Below are positions 11,851 through 23,263 of a DNA stretch of 64,000 nt, one piece after another; the stretch's first letter is position 1, and each line of letters opens with the position of its first letter. The DNA comes from Saururus chinensis (Eukaryota > Streptophyta > Magnoliopsida > Piperales > Saururaceae), in the NCBI GenBank assembly GCA_035235625.1, contig CP141146.1:5760501-5824500 (forward strand). The letters are read 5' to 3'. A program made the translations under genes and the position numbers. The notes under the pieces were generated by a model. That model had not been told where the DNA came from. It saw only the letters and a program-made list of their open reading frames with translations, and made no database searches.

Positions 11851-12554
11851 ATAAACACCATGGCAAGACATGAGAAATGCTCAACCGACTCATTATCGGC
11901 TAGCTCAAACACGGAACTTAATCCGTCGAACCCTCAGGTCTCAAACTCACAACGCTATCATTAGTTGTGCTTATAATTCAAGTTTGAATTATGTACATTA
12001 TGCGGTACAATTATGCCACACAAACTCACAATCTTCGACTGATCAAACTGAAGCTGAGCCTAATTGAAACCCTAGTTCGTCAGGGCAGGAGACTTCACTT
12101 AACCCGTCCACATCATGATCACAACACATCGTACATCAACCCTTACAGTCTTACATACTTTGTCATCCCTCTTATGACCAAAACATCTTACACTGACATC
12201 ATCAAATGAAGCTCCTCAGAGTCAACCCAGTTGGCGCCCTCTTACTTATACCTCACTTATTGAGCTTACTTTTCACTTCATAATTTGTACGTTATGCTTG
12301 TACAATTATGCACACTGTTACTGTTTGACAAACCTCACCCGTCATACCCATAACCTCTGTCATCCATCATACGCTTACACATCCATAACCAAATCCAGAC
12401 AAAACCTCTGTCACCTCTTACTGTCCATCGCCCATACTTCTGCCCACATACACTTACACAGATCCATAGCATAGGCCAATAGCCATCATACATACGTATG
12501 TGTATCACACATACGTATAACATACATGTACTTTCATACATAGCTTACTATCAT

Positions 12555-12790
12555 ACTCGCTAGCCATCACTAGCGCACATACATACACATACGTTTAACA
12601 TACACGCTAGTCATCACTAGCACATACATATGCATCCATACATGCTTCAAACATACTCGCTAGCCATCACTAGCGCATACATACACATCCATACATGCTT
12701 CAAACATACTCGCTAGCCATCACTAGTGCATACATACACATACTTCAAACATACACGCTAGCCATCACTAGCACATACACACATTCCATA
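12555..12790. repeat. About 50-bp tandem repeat with GCTAGCCATCACTAGC
   Basis: Five units start near 12558, 12604, 12656, 12709 and 12754. Each has an imperfect inverted repeat (GCTAG...CTAGC) followed by CATACATACAC. Confidence 0.85.
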
Positions 12791-13235
12791 CATACTTCAA
12801 ATATGCTTACAGCCCATATGCACGTCATAGCATTTCAGCATGGCATAATTTATCCTTTTACATCATGCAAACGGAACTGATTTAACATCCATATCATTCA
12901 ATCATATAGTCCTAGCATGCTGCTACTCATTCAAAGCATGCTATCATGAAATTACGAGTTCAAAGCTCCCCTACCTCGTAATCATGACGTTCGATGGTGA
13001 GCACATGACGGTGGCGGCATCGACAACGGAGCTGGCGGTCAAAACTGTTGCCCAGCTGAGAGAGCTACTGTCCCGAGGGTTTAGGAAGTGCCGGAAACAA
13101 TCACGTCCAAACGGGGTGTTAGAAGTCGATGCGGCAAAATCCGTGATCCACAGCGGCACACTAGGGGCGGCCGAAAAAATTGTCGTGCCAACATAAGTGG
13201 CAGATGCGACCGGAACACGATGTGTACTCACTGAA

Positions 13236-16200
13236 TGTCACGATCGGGGTTTTCTAAATAACATTTTCGAAGTAAATGTAGCGGAAAATTTGAGTAATAA
13301 ATTTTTTTTTTCTTCAAGTCAAATCATGCAAACCATCGACTAAAATAAACCCCAATCTGTGACTGCTGTTTTTCAACATATTGATAATATCAAACCATGA
13401 ATAATCATAATAGTCGATAGAATTAATTAAATAAAGAGCCAGGTCTCGTCCATGTGCAAAATCTGATAACTAATAAAGAATAACAAATAAAGTACGTAAT
13501 GGCAACTCTCGTGCCTTATTCCAATCTACTGAAATAAAGCAAATCCTACTCTGAAGCAGTGAGTTCCCGCTCCACGAATCCAGCTACTCTGCTACTCCTC
13601 CTTTGAGGTACCTGCATCACGAAGATGCATGAGTATACCCACTTATACTCAATAAGATCAAACAAGTTTATAAAACCCAGTAAGGGACTAAGCTTTGGTT
13701 TTTTTTAATTATCATTCATAAGCCACTGAATTTTTATTCTAATGATATCTAGCTCTGTGAAAACCAAGCCCTTAACCCATTCTCAAAGTGTTAAAAGCCA
13801 CAATATCAGAGACTAAACCACCAAAGTAACACAAAACTGATGCAGAAGTTAATCTCTGCAACAACTCTTAATATCAGACTCCAACCTTGGAGTAGACTGC
13901 TTAACAACAGCTTGACCCAAACCCTCAGGGCTCTCAATAGCCTGCCACGAGTCTGAAGGAATGGATCCCAACTGTGTTCATGGACATAGATTGGCAAGAA
14001 ACACAAGCCTTCCATTATGCTCATGTAACTCCGCTTTTCGTACGCACTATATGATCCTGGGAAGACCTGCGAGAGACCCACGGTAAAGACCTTCTGGTCA
14101 ATACCCAAACCGTCGTGGCGATGGAGAAGCATATCGCAATCTCCATCATTCCCCAACTGTGGGGAAAATAAGTCTTTGCAGACTTTGCAGATAAAATTCC
14201 AAGGAACCTAAGACTCTATGGCTCAAGGTTCCGCATAAAACAAGCACAGTCCAAAAATAATTTATTTATGTCACACGTTCGCTCAAATGAACGAATATGT
14301 TCTCACACCGTTCATTAACCCCTAATCACCCCTGAAGGTAAATTAGTATATTTAAAATATTAATGAAGGTACTATTAGTCATTTAAACCCCTCATGCCCC
14401 ATTGCAAGGTTTTAACTAATTATTATTATTATTATTAATTTTTTTTCACCATTTATAAATATACACTTGTATATGTATTTTAACAAGATACAAATTTAGA
14501 GTATGATAGCCTGAACCGGCCCAAAAATCCTCAGGACCAGACCGGTTCAGGAGGAGAGGCCCTGGGTCGGCCCGCAAGAAAAAGCCTCACGGGGTCGTCT
14601 TCCCCGTGAGCCTTCTTCTTCTCCCAGAAGTGTGCAGACGCAGGGAGGGTGGCCTGGAGCACCGCCGCCTGTCTGGCGGCTTGGGTCCACCAAAGCTTCT
14701 CCGCCGCCCACTCCTCGGCCTTCAGGGATGGGGTGAGATGTCAAGCACCACCCCCAACCCCCCTGTCCCGCTGCCTCTTCACGCCTGGGAAAGAAAGAGG
14801 TTGACGGCCAATGAGCCGCCAGTCGTCCGGCAGGTCCAGAACCGCTGGGGACTTCCTCCTTTGACCCCTGGATGCGTTCAAAAGCCTTTTCGGCACCACC
14901 AGTGCAATCTCCCATCTGCTCCTCACTTCTCACAAAATTTAGACGCAGAAACAGAGTCTCGTCGTCTCATGTAAAACGAGCAGTAGACTCCGCTCTGTGT
15001 CTGTGCTGCCGAAGAACAGACCAGAGCCGGCCCTTGGGCAGCCAGGGCGGCACCGGTCATTCCGTGGCAAGCAAAACTATTCCCTCTGCCGCAACCATCC
15101 TCTAAACTCACAGTCAAGTATGCTGGCCGGGAGTTGCAGACGGATTTTTTTTTTATATATATCGATCATGCAGAGGCCATATAACCGATCTAAAATTCCC
15201 TTCTACAACGAACGGCTACTTCAGCAAGGGTTATCATACGTTCAACCACCATAACTACTTCTACGTACATCAATTCTATATTCATGAAACCGAACAACCA
15301 CAAGCTAAAAAAAATACTACTTGCCGATTTCAATAGTCAGGTTCCAATATTTACAGTAGTACTAAATATCTTACAGATTAAACTCTTAACTATAAGCCTA
15401 GTCCTAGAACTGAATTTCATAAATAAGGATCCTACCTTTTCCGGTGGTGCCTTCGTGCACGCCCCTCCTCCTCGCCCCCTTTCTGGCGATGAACTCTCTT
15501 ATCCGGCCACCGGAACCTCTATGCTTTCAGCCTTAACAGCTTCTCCCGAGGACTTGTGAAAGAGATAATGGCTAGGGTTTACTTGAGGAGGTTTCAAATA
15601 GAGGGGAAGCCTAGTTTTATAAGAAGATAGTGGTGATACAGGATTGCCAATTACCCCTACGCCAAATCACCCCTAAGTGGTCCCCGCTAGGTGACCCTAC
15701 TCAATTAAGCTCTTAACAAATAAATAACCCTAACTATGCTAATTCTTCATCAATAATTCCCAAAAAAATATAGAAAAAATGCCAAAAATTCAGAAAATTA
15801 CCTTGAAAAACCTGGAGCAAAGAAAGCATGGCGGCGGCTCTAGCCAGCGCCTATGGGTTCCTAGCGGCTAACTAAACATAAGTCTAGTTGAGAGCAGCCG
15901 CAAACGACATCAAAATCGTACACCCACAACTCAAAAACGGGATTAAAGGAGAAAAAAAACCCGAAAAAGGTTCAGTACCTCGTTGAGGAGCGAAGAGGCC
16001 GTGGCGGCGATCATAGCCAGTGTCTACGGACTCGTGGCGGTGAGGCAAAGCAAATCCTGACAAGAACCGCCGGAATCCGATGATGGAGGAGGGAGAACGG
16101 AGCGACCGAAAATGGGCTCGGGTTTCTCTCCTCCTCTCTGGACGTGAAAAAGTTACTGGAAGTCGAACTTCCTGGAATCCGATCTTCGGATTAACATTTA

Positions 16201-16391
16201 TATAAAATCTTTTTAATTTTTACATCCACGTCCCTAATACGCGTTCACCCATCGGTTACGCATTGTAGCTCCAAAATTCGCGCCGTAAGTGCGCAGCGAG
16301 GCCCGCGGCCTGCGACTAAGCCCCACACCCGACTCTATGGGTATAAATATGGGGAAAAAATACATAAATACGAATACGCCGTAGCGTCACA
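13236..16391. mobile_element. LTR-type fossil B
   Basis: 3.16 kb from TGTCACGATCGGGG to CGTAGCGTCACA, the TG...CA form of an LTR. No gag or pol. The interior has a GC-rich segment (14500-15100) with long open frames on both strands, which I read as a composition effect. It also has a TATATAAA-like site near 16200 beside UTR-like GC-rich sequence. I do not see a matching 5-bp target duplication. Probably a long solo LTR of Ty3/gypsy type that disrupted fossil A; broken. Confidence 0.5.
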
Positions 16392-16489
16392 TTTTCCCGC
16401 CGAAAATTACCAGAAAAATAGCAGAAAAATCACAAAAAATCGTAGAAAAATCAAGGACATTGCAAATAATATCTAAAAAAATAAAAAAA

Positions 16490-16680
16490 ACTTATTAGTG
16501 ACGCATCATTATAAGCGTCGCTAATATATCTTATTAACGATGCTAAATTATGCTTCGGTAATGTTCAATAATAAAAAAAATTTTAAAAATATTATTAGCG
16601 ACACATAATGATATGCGTCGCTAATGAAAAGTTATTAGCGACGCTAAAAACCTATCTTTTTTTAAAAAATAAAGCCCGAC
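16490..16680. repeat. CACTA subterminal TAGCGACGC repeats
   Basis: Several copies of TTAGCGACGC and its inverse CGTCGCTAA occur within 190 bp, the same as at 9890-10140 and 58350-60070. They are likely binding sites for a CACTA transposase. Confidence 0.7.
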
Positions 16681-16950
16681 GGTGGCGGGCCTGGCAGGGG
16701 AGAGGGAGGTGGCCAGATTCCAACACCCCCCCCCCCCCCCCGACGGGGGCAGGGGGAGGGGGGGTTGTGGATGGGGGAGGCCCCCCTCCTCCCTCTCGTT
16801 CCCTCCTTTTACAGAGAGGGGAAGGAGGGGGTGGGGGAGAGGGGTGGGACCGGGGGTGTGGGGTTAAATAACCGTGCGGTCGAAAATTGCTCACGCGGTT
16901 AAAATTTTGCGCCTGCACAAGCTAAAAAAAATGTAGTAGCGAATGATAGT

Positions 16951-17880
16951 TATTAGTGACGCATAAGATATGTGTCACTGATACACTAGTTATTAGCGAC
17001 GCATAAAGTATGTGTGTCTACAATCTCTCTCTCTCTTCCTCTTCCTCTCTTTTCTCTCTCTCTCCCTCCCCTCTCTCTCTCTTCTCCCCTCTCTCTCTTA
17101 CCTTTCTCTCCTCTCCTCTCTCTCTCTTCCCCCCTCTCTTCCCTTTCTCTCCTATCCTCTCTCTCTTCCTCCCTCTCGGTTAAATAACCGCGCGGTCAAA
17201 AATCACCCGCGCGGTTAAAATTTTGCGCCCGCGCGAGTTAAAAAAACATATAGCTAGTTATTAGTGTCGCATAAGATATGTGTCACTGATACACTAGTTA
17301 TTAGCGACGCATAAAGTATGTGTGTCTACAATCTCTCTCTCTCTCTTCCTCTTCCTCTCTTTTCTCTCTCTCTCTCTCCCCTCTCTCTCTCTCTTCTCCC
17401 ATCTCTCTCTTACCTTTCTCTCCTCTCATCTCTCTCTCTTCCTCCCTCTCTTCCCTTTCTCTCCTATCCTCTCTCTCTTCCTCCCTCTCGGTTAAATAAC
17501 CACGCGGTCAAAAATCGCCCGTGCGGTTAAAATTTTGCGCCCGCGCGAGTTAAAAAAACATATAGCTAGTTATTAGTGTCGCATAAGATATGTGTCACTG
17601 ATACACTAGTTATTAGCGACGCATAAAGTATGTGTGTCTACAATCTCTCTTCCTCTTTCTCTCTTTTCTCTCTCTCCCCTCTTTCTCTCTCTTCTCTCTC
17701 TCTCTCTTCCTCTCTCTCCCTCTCTCTATCCTCTCTTTCTTCCCTCTTTTTCTCTCTCCTGATCTTCTCTCTCTACCCTATCTCCCCTCTTTCTCTCTCT
17801 CCTAATCCTCTCTCTTTCTCCCCTCATCTCTCTCTCTACCCTCCTCTCTCTCCCATCTCTACCCTCTCTCCCCTCATCTC
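16951..17880. repeat. 310-bp tandem repeat, three units
   Basis: TATTAGTG(A/T)CGCATAAGATATG starts at 16951, 17259 and 17571 (spacing 308 and 312). Each unit has TAGCGACGCATAAAGTATG, then a CT-rich tract. The first two units close with GGTTAAATAACC and GCGCGGT/GCGCGAG stretches; in the third the CT tract simply runs on. The first unit is preceded by a partial copy (about 16860-16950). Open frames in the CT tracts are low-complexity artefacts. Confidence 0.9.
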
Positions 17881-18640
17881 TCTCTCTACCCTCTCTCCCC
17901 TCTTTCTCTCTCTCTCCTCTCTCTCCCCTCATCTCTCTCTCTCTCCTCTCACTCTCTCTCCCTTCTCTCCATCTCTCTCTCCCTCTTTTTTTTTATTTTT
18001 GTTTAAAAAAATTGTAGTAGGCGACACATAACAGTATACGTTGCTACTACAAATGCATACCAGTATGCGTCACTACTATCTATTTTTTTATTTTTTAAAA
18101 TTTTCAAAATAATTTATTATTAAAAAAATTTCCTCCCCTGTTTCTCTCTTTTCTCTCTCTTCCTCTCTCCCTCTCTCTCTTCCCTTTCCCTCCTCTCTCC
18201 TCTCTCTCTCTCTTCCTCCCTCTCTTCCCTTTCTCTCCTCTCCTCTATCTCTTTCTTCCTCCCTCTATCTCTCCCCTCTCTCTCTCCTCTCTCTCTCTTC
18301 CTCCCTCTATCTCTCCCTCTCTCTCTCTCCTCTCTCTCTCTCCCCTCTCTCTCTCCTCTCTCTCTTCTCTCTTCCTCTCCCCTCCCTTCTCTCTCTCTCT
18401 CTTCATCTCTCTCTCTCATCTCTCTCTTTCTTCCCTCTCTCCTCCCGCTCCCCTCTCTCTCCCCTCAGTCTCTCTCCCTTGTCTGATCTCTCTCCTCACT
18501 CTCTCTCTCCCTCTCCTCACTCTATCTCTGCTCTCTCTCTCTTCTCCTCACTCTATCTCTGCTCTCTCTCCTCTCCTCTTTCTCTATGCACTCTCTCTTC
18601 CTCACTTCTTTCTCTTCACTCTCTCTCTCTTTTATTATAA
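17635..18640. repeat. CT-rich low-complexity tract
   Basis: About 1 kb of (CT)n, CCCTCTCTC and TTCC. It is broken once at about 18000-18120 by TAGGCGACACATAACAGTATACG-type CACTA repeats. No gene. Confidence 0.9.
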
Positions 18641-18660
18641 ATTATATTTTAAAATTAATA

Positions 18661-19340
18661 AAAAAAATTTTAAAATAAAATATATTATATTTAAATAGTG
18701 AAAGTTTAATCTATTATTGACACAGTCTTTCATTAAAAATTAAATATTTATACAAATAGTCAATATTGAAGAAAATATATTATATTTAAAATTTTTATTT
18801 TAATTTTTTTAATATTTATTATATAATTATTTATCCACGTTAATTATTTTCAAATACTGATTCTATCTCACATTAATTATTTAATTTGATTTTTAAAAAT
18901 AAATTAAAATTAATTAATTAATTTTTAAAAATTAAATAGAGTAATTAACGAGGGTTGAAAGGAATGCATCATATATAAAAAAGAAAATGTTTGTATGAGC
19001 CTTGGCTCACGTATGTTAGTGTGAGCCCATGTATTATGGGTCATCGGATCAAGATCCAATATGACAAAAAAACTAGTATGCCCTATGAATTATATGCACC
19101 GTTGGATTGAAATCTGATAATGCGTATGCATAGGCTTACACCAATCACATGAGCCATGGCTCATATAACAAGGTTTAAGTAAAAGAATAAGCTATTCAAA
19201 ATTGTGCCAATTCAACCGCTTTATGCGAAGACTAACGGCTGCCATGAGCCCATGACACTTTTAATATTTTTGTCACATCTTAAATTAAAATAGTCAATAT
19301 ATTGTCAAGAAAGCACACCTACAAGTTGTTAATTTTTAAT
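18661..19340. other. AT-rich spacer with MITE-like palindromic stretch
   Basis: Very AT-rich. 18985-19170 has inverted ends (ATGAGCCTTGGCTCACG and CATGAGCCATGGCTCAT) and a diverged relative at about 56160-56340. It is a probable small MITE. No coding signal. Confidence 0.5.
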
Positions 19341-20925
19341 GGGAAAAAGTTTTTGCCGTGAGCAAATGTCTCGGACTATGCAAAAACCCCTTAGCTTAGA
19401 TCTCTAAGAGAAAATTGAAAGAAGGGATATATGTTCCCTTACAGCAGGTGTATATAAAAGATTTCGTCTTGATTACATGATTAATATACTAGAGAAACAA
19501 TAATAAAAAAAATACCTTGTTGGATTTATCACTTCAAAGAGAACAAAATTTAGGATAAGATGCCTTGTGTGACACTACAATACAAGATGTTGTAAATTAA
19601 TTAATACCACTTGTCATTATTGTTGTACTCCTGCCAATCACATATAAGGGATTAGCAATAAATGAAGGACAAACCACTTGCATTATTGTTGTCGGATTCC
19701 TTTTTGATTGACTTGTCAAAATGTTCTTCTAGCTTTTACTCCAGCCAATCACCTTCCTTTTGTTTTTCAGCTATCCTTTTTTTCTTTCACAATCCAACCT
19801 TTATTCTAATGGAAAAAGTTATTTTATCTTCTTAAAACCATAAATCGGTCCCACTTATCAATGATTATGGGAAAATGAAGTAGTTTTTTTACAAGCCCTT
19901 CTCAACGTCTTAGTAACATTACTCTTTATTCTATAGTAAAATGGGAATGACTATAAGAGAATCTCCAACTATAAATTTTAAAATTTATTATTAAAAATAC
20001 TTTAATCGTAAAATAATATTAATAATTTAACAAAAGGTAAACTTTAACTATGGAGAGAGAATATATCCTTAAAAAATAATAAAAAAGATGAAAAAATATT
20101 ATTAGAAAAAAAGATGCCAAAAATAGTGTCCCAATTGAGGTGATCCATGACGCCCTGGTTGGAAGCCTTGAAGTTTTATTTTACACTTTAATTTGCTCCA
20201 CGGCAGTGTTAGAGATGCTCTAAGATGTTAAAAACTGACCTCCAAGTCACTTGCTGGCTTTCAATGCCTGAGTTAGTGAGTTGGCGATAAACTTACCAAC
20301 TTATTTAGGTAGAAGACTTGACAAACAATACCCCACAAGTAGAGATATAATTGGGCTATATACTTTGGTTCGTATTTCACTTAGTGACAGTCTGCAATCA
20401 CTTGCCTCTGACAGCTAACATTCTATAATATTAGAAGATATACAAGCTACTTTAACAGTTAACTAACAAAAATCTTGTAACTATTTAGAAGATATATTTC
20501 TTCACAATATTTAAGTCTTTCATAATTGACACAATCAACATGGTACAAGGATTTTAAATTATAGAGAGTAATAATGAAATTTCAATGAATAGAAGTAGCA
20601 GTTCTGTTTGTGACCATCAAGTTAGGAATTGATTGTAAATATTAAAAGTAGAGAAAGGTATTTATAAATAGGTGAAAACTCATAGGGATATTTATAAATT
20701 TAATCTTTTTGTTTAGATCAAAGACCCAATTTCCCTAAGGGCATTTAGGTATGTTGTGAGTGTACTTACATGCACATGCCCAATAATAGTTACATGTGAG
20801 AGCACTCACCGTGGATCCAAACTACCCTAAAGGTGCCACACACTCGAATTGGGGACCCAAGAGGTCCTATCTAGCTCGATTGGTCTTGTTGTTGGGATCC
20901 AAAAGGGTGATGATGTTAGATTAAA
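19341..20925. repeat. Dispersed block R1, copy 3
   Basis: 19370-19990 matches 1150-1670, and 20110-20170 matches 8610-8660. 20310-20880 matches 1800-2290 and then the region upstream of the CNL genes (ATTGGTCTTGTTGTTGGGAT). It is interrupted at 20926 by a transposon. No gene. Confidence 0.75.
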
Positions 20926-23254
20926 GAGTTTTTTTCATATTACCTGGCTAGATATACAAATATTCCATATTCTCTGGATTTTAACACTTAATCCCATATG
21001 ACCTGGTTTATGACAAATATACCCTTAGGTCAAACCTAAACCTATATTCAAGCTCTTATCTCATTATTGGTGAAAAATTACCGAAAATGACACAAATTTG
21101 TATAAGTAAAATCAAAACATTCAACATACAGAAAATAAATCACCCACTTAAAGATGATCGATAGAAAGTAAAAAAATTCTCCTTCTCAATCATGTGTTTT
21201 AGAGAACAAACCAAAACAGAACCACATCCGGGTTTCAATCCAAAAACTGGTTCAAAAGGGGGAATCAAATGAAGCCACTTTAGTGCTCGCTAAATTGCAA
21301 CAAACAGAATGTTCCAGCAATCTGAAAAACTGGGTTGCATTTAGAATGGATTGAAGGACTCTGTAGACTTGCGCCAAATGGGGATTGAATGCTGCAAAAA
21401 GAAATGATTTTTGGGAGTACAGTGAATCCGAATGAAATAGGGTAGAGTACATCAACTTTGCATGACTCGCGAGACTTTCGAGAATGCAAGAACGAGAGGA
21501 TGACTCCTATTAAATGAACCAAAAATCTCACGCTCCACATGGCCTGTGTCCAACACTTAATCCATATCGCATATACAATAACTCGATATGTCAATAAAAT
21601 GTATTTTTAATAATACGATATGTATTCTTTGAGCGAACAACCCATAATATGATATTCTCTATATCGCATATACGATAACACAATATTCACCATAACTTGT
21701 TATCGATAAAATGATATGCCACCATAGCGTATTATTGATAACACGATATGCCACCATAGCGTATTGTTGATAACACGATATGCCAACAATGTGTGCTATT
21801 GATAATACAATATGTTACGATATCCTCTATATCGCATATACAATAATACGATATTCACCAAAGCGTGTTATCGATAACACGATATTTGCTATAGCATATT
21901 ATCAATAACATGAGATTCGCAATAGCGTGTTATCGATAACACGATATGTTGGCATAGTGTGTTATTGATAACAAGATATGCCAACAAGATGTGTTATTTA
22001 TTTTCCTCTATAATGCATATACTATAATATGATATTCATCATAGCATATTATCAATAACACGATATTCACCATAATGTGTTATCGATAATACGATATGCC
22101 AACAAGATGTGATATTTATTTTCCTCTATATCGCATATACGATAATATGATATTCGTCATAGCGTATTATCGATAACACGATATGCAACCATAGCGTGTT
22201 ATTGATAACACGATATTTGTCAGTATTTGTTATTTATACAATTGTTCATCATGTCAGGGATAAAAACCTCTGAGATCGTGTACATGCTTACATAAGATGT
22301 TCTATATAGTAAAACTTGCATATAAAAAATCATACTAGAGTCCCTCTTTGCACAATAGGGTAGGAGGCTATCATAGTTATTTATTTTCCTCTATATCATA
22401 TATACTATAATATGATATTCGTCATAGCATATTATCAATAACATGATATTCGCCATAATGTGTTATCGATAACACGATATGCCAACAAGATGTGTTATTT
22501 ATTTTCCTCTATATCGTATATACGATAATACGATATTCGTCATAGCGTATTATCGATAACATGATATGTAACTATAGCGTATTATCAATAACACGATAGG
22601 TAACCATAGCATGTTATTAATAACACGATATTCGCCAGTATTTGTTATTTATACAATTGTTCATCAAGTCAGAGATAAAAACCTCTGAGATCGTGTACAT
22701 GCTTACATAAGATGTTTTATATAGTAAAACTTGTATATAAAAATCATACTAGAGTCCCTCTTTGCACAATAGAGTAGGAGGCTATCATAGCTATTCTACA
22801 ATGTCCTTCCTTAGCATCTACATCCTTCTTCATTCTTATATAGTCATGTTCTCCCTAGATAGTTCCTCGAGATTCATTTTTTGAGTTGCAGTATCATCTT
22901 TATCTCCTTTTGTAATAATAAATAGTTTATGTGGTTAGAAATTTTTGGACAAAAATTAGAGAAGAATGATCGCCGATGAAGTGAGAGAGGCCGACAATCG
23001 CCGAATAGAAATCAAAATTTGTTGTTGATGAAAACCGTCAGGCGAAAATCACAAATCGTCTCTAAGGTCCGATCTCCTCTTTGTTTATGCTTCGTCATAA
23101 CTAGTTTACACGATATTTAACCCAAACCTTGTTGAAAGGGTATTTTGTCCATTTTTTTCCAAATATCGTGTAAACCCAGGTTCTATAGAATGTTTTTCAT
23201 AAAACTAGGGAATATGAAATATTTATATCTTAGGCCAGATAATATGAAAAAAAC
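20926..23254. mobile_element. Mutator-like non-autonomous element with palindromic satellite
   Basis: A 2,329-bp element flanked by exact 9-bp direct repeats TAGATTAAA (20917-20925 and 23255-23263). Its inverted ends are GTTTTTTTCATATTACCTGG on the left and GTTTTTTTCATATTATCTGG read from the right, and the match continues for about 50 bp. The related sequence at 48150 is uninterrupted there (TTAGATTACAAAAATTGACTAAG). A 9-bp duplication is the Mutator signature. No transposase. The interior is a palindromic satellite (21560-22640) between two stretches of unique sequence (21060-21540 and 22800-23150) that I cannot identify and that may be captured. Confidence 0.88.
21560..22640. repeat. About 32-bp satellite of CGATAACACGATAT units
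   Basis: Roughly 25-30 units of a 32-bp period (CACCATAGCGTGTTATCGAT then AACACGATATGC and variants). The core GTGTTATCGATAACAC is a perfect 16-bp palindrome at 21865, 21927 and 22460, and imperfect elsewhere. A higher-order duplication covers about 21994-22376 and 22377-22790. The two halves differ by about one unit, and each contains the same non-satellite stretch (CTCTGAGATCGTGTACATGC). Confidence 0.9.
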
Positions 23255-23263
23255 TAGATTAAA

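Larger units (their letters stand above)
10160..13235. mobile_element. LTR-type fossil A with internal tandem repeats
   Basis: It starts TGTAACGCCCGTGG, a usual plant LTR start, immediately after the CACTA left end. It has no gag or pol sequence. An inverted, shorter relative lies at 34216-36094, with matching stretches such as GCCCAGACGTCTAATGC and TACTTACCTGAGCGCAC. The interior is rich in tandem repeats. Its right edge is unclear because fossil B begins at 13236. Probably a long Ty3/gypsy-type LTR; old and broken, and orientation cannot be fixed from the near-palindromic ends. Confidence 0.55.
9874..18660. mobile_element. CACTA-like element, interrupted by LTR-type fossils
   Basis: It begins with CACTACAATAAAATT at 9874, followed by clustered TAGCGACG/CGTCGCTA subterminal repeats to 10159. 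The same kind of repeat resumes at about 16490 and runs through tandem 310-bp units and CT tracts to about 18660. The same terminus and subterminal repeats occur in the CACTA element at 58303-60096. 10160-16391 is foreign LTR-type sequence. I did not find the right terminus (TTGTAGTG), so the right edge is an estimate. No transposase is visible, so this is non-autonomous or deleted. Confidence 0.6.

Noticed and set aside
14547-14974. Overlapping open frames of 122-128 codons on both strands
   Set aside because: GC-rich sequence inside LTR-type fossil B. Both strands are open and no protein family is visible.
16652-16918. Pro/Gly-rich frames on both strands
   Set aside because: Caused by poly-C/G and GGGAGG runs, with no conserved pattern.
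17630-18419. Ser/Leu-rich and Arg/Glu-rich open frames
   Set aside because: Translations of CT/GA low-complexity tracts inside a CACTA-like element.
21600-22640. CRISPR-like regular repeats
   Set aside because: Regular 32-bp spacing without unique spacers, inside a plant transposon; a satellite, not a CRISPR array.
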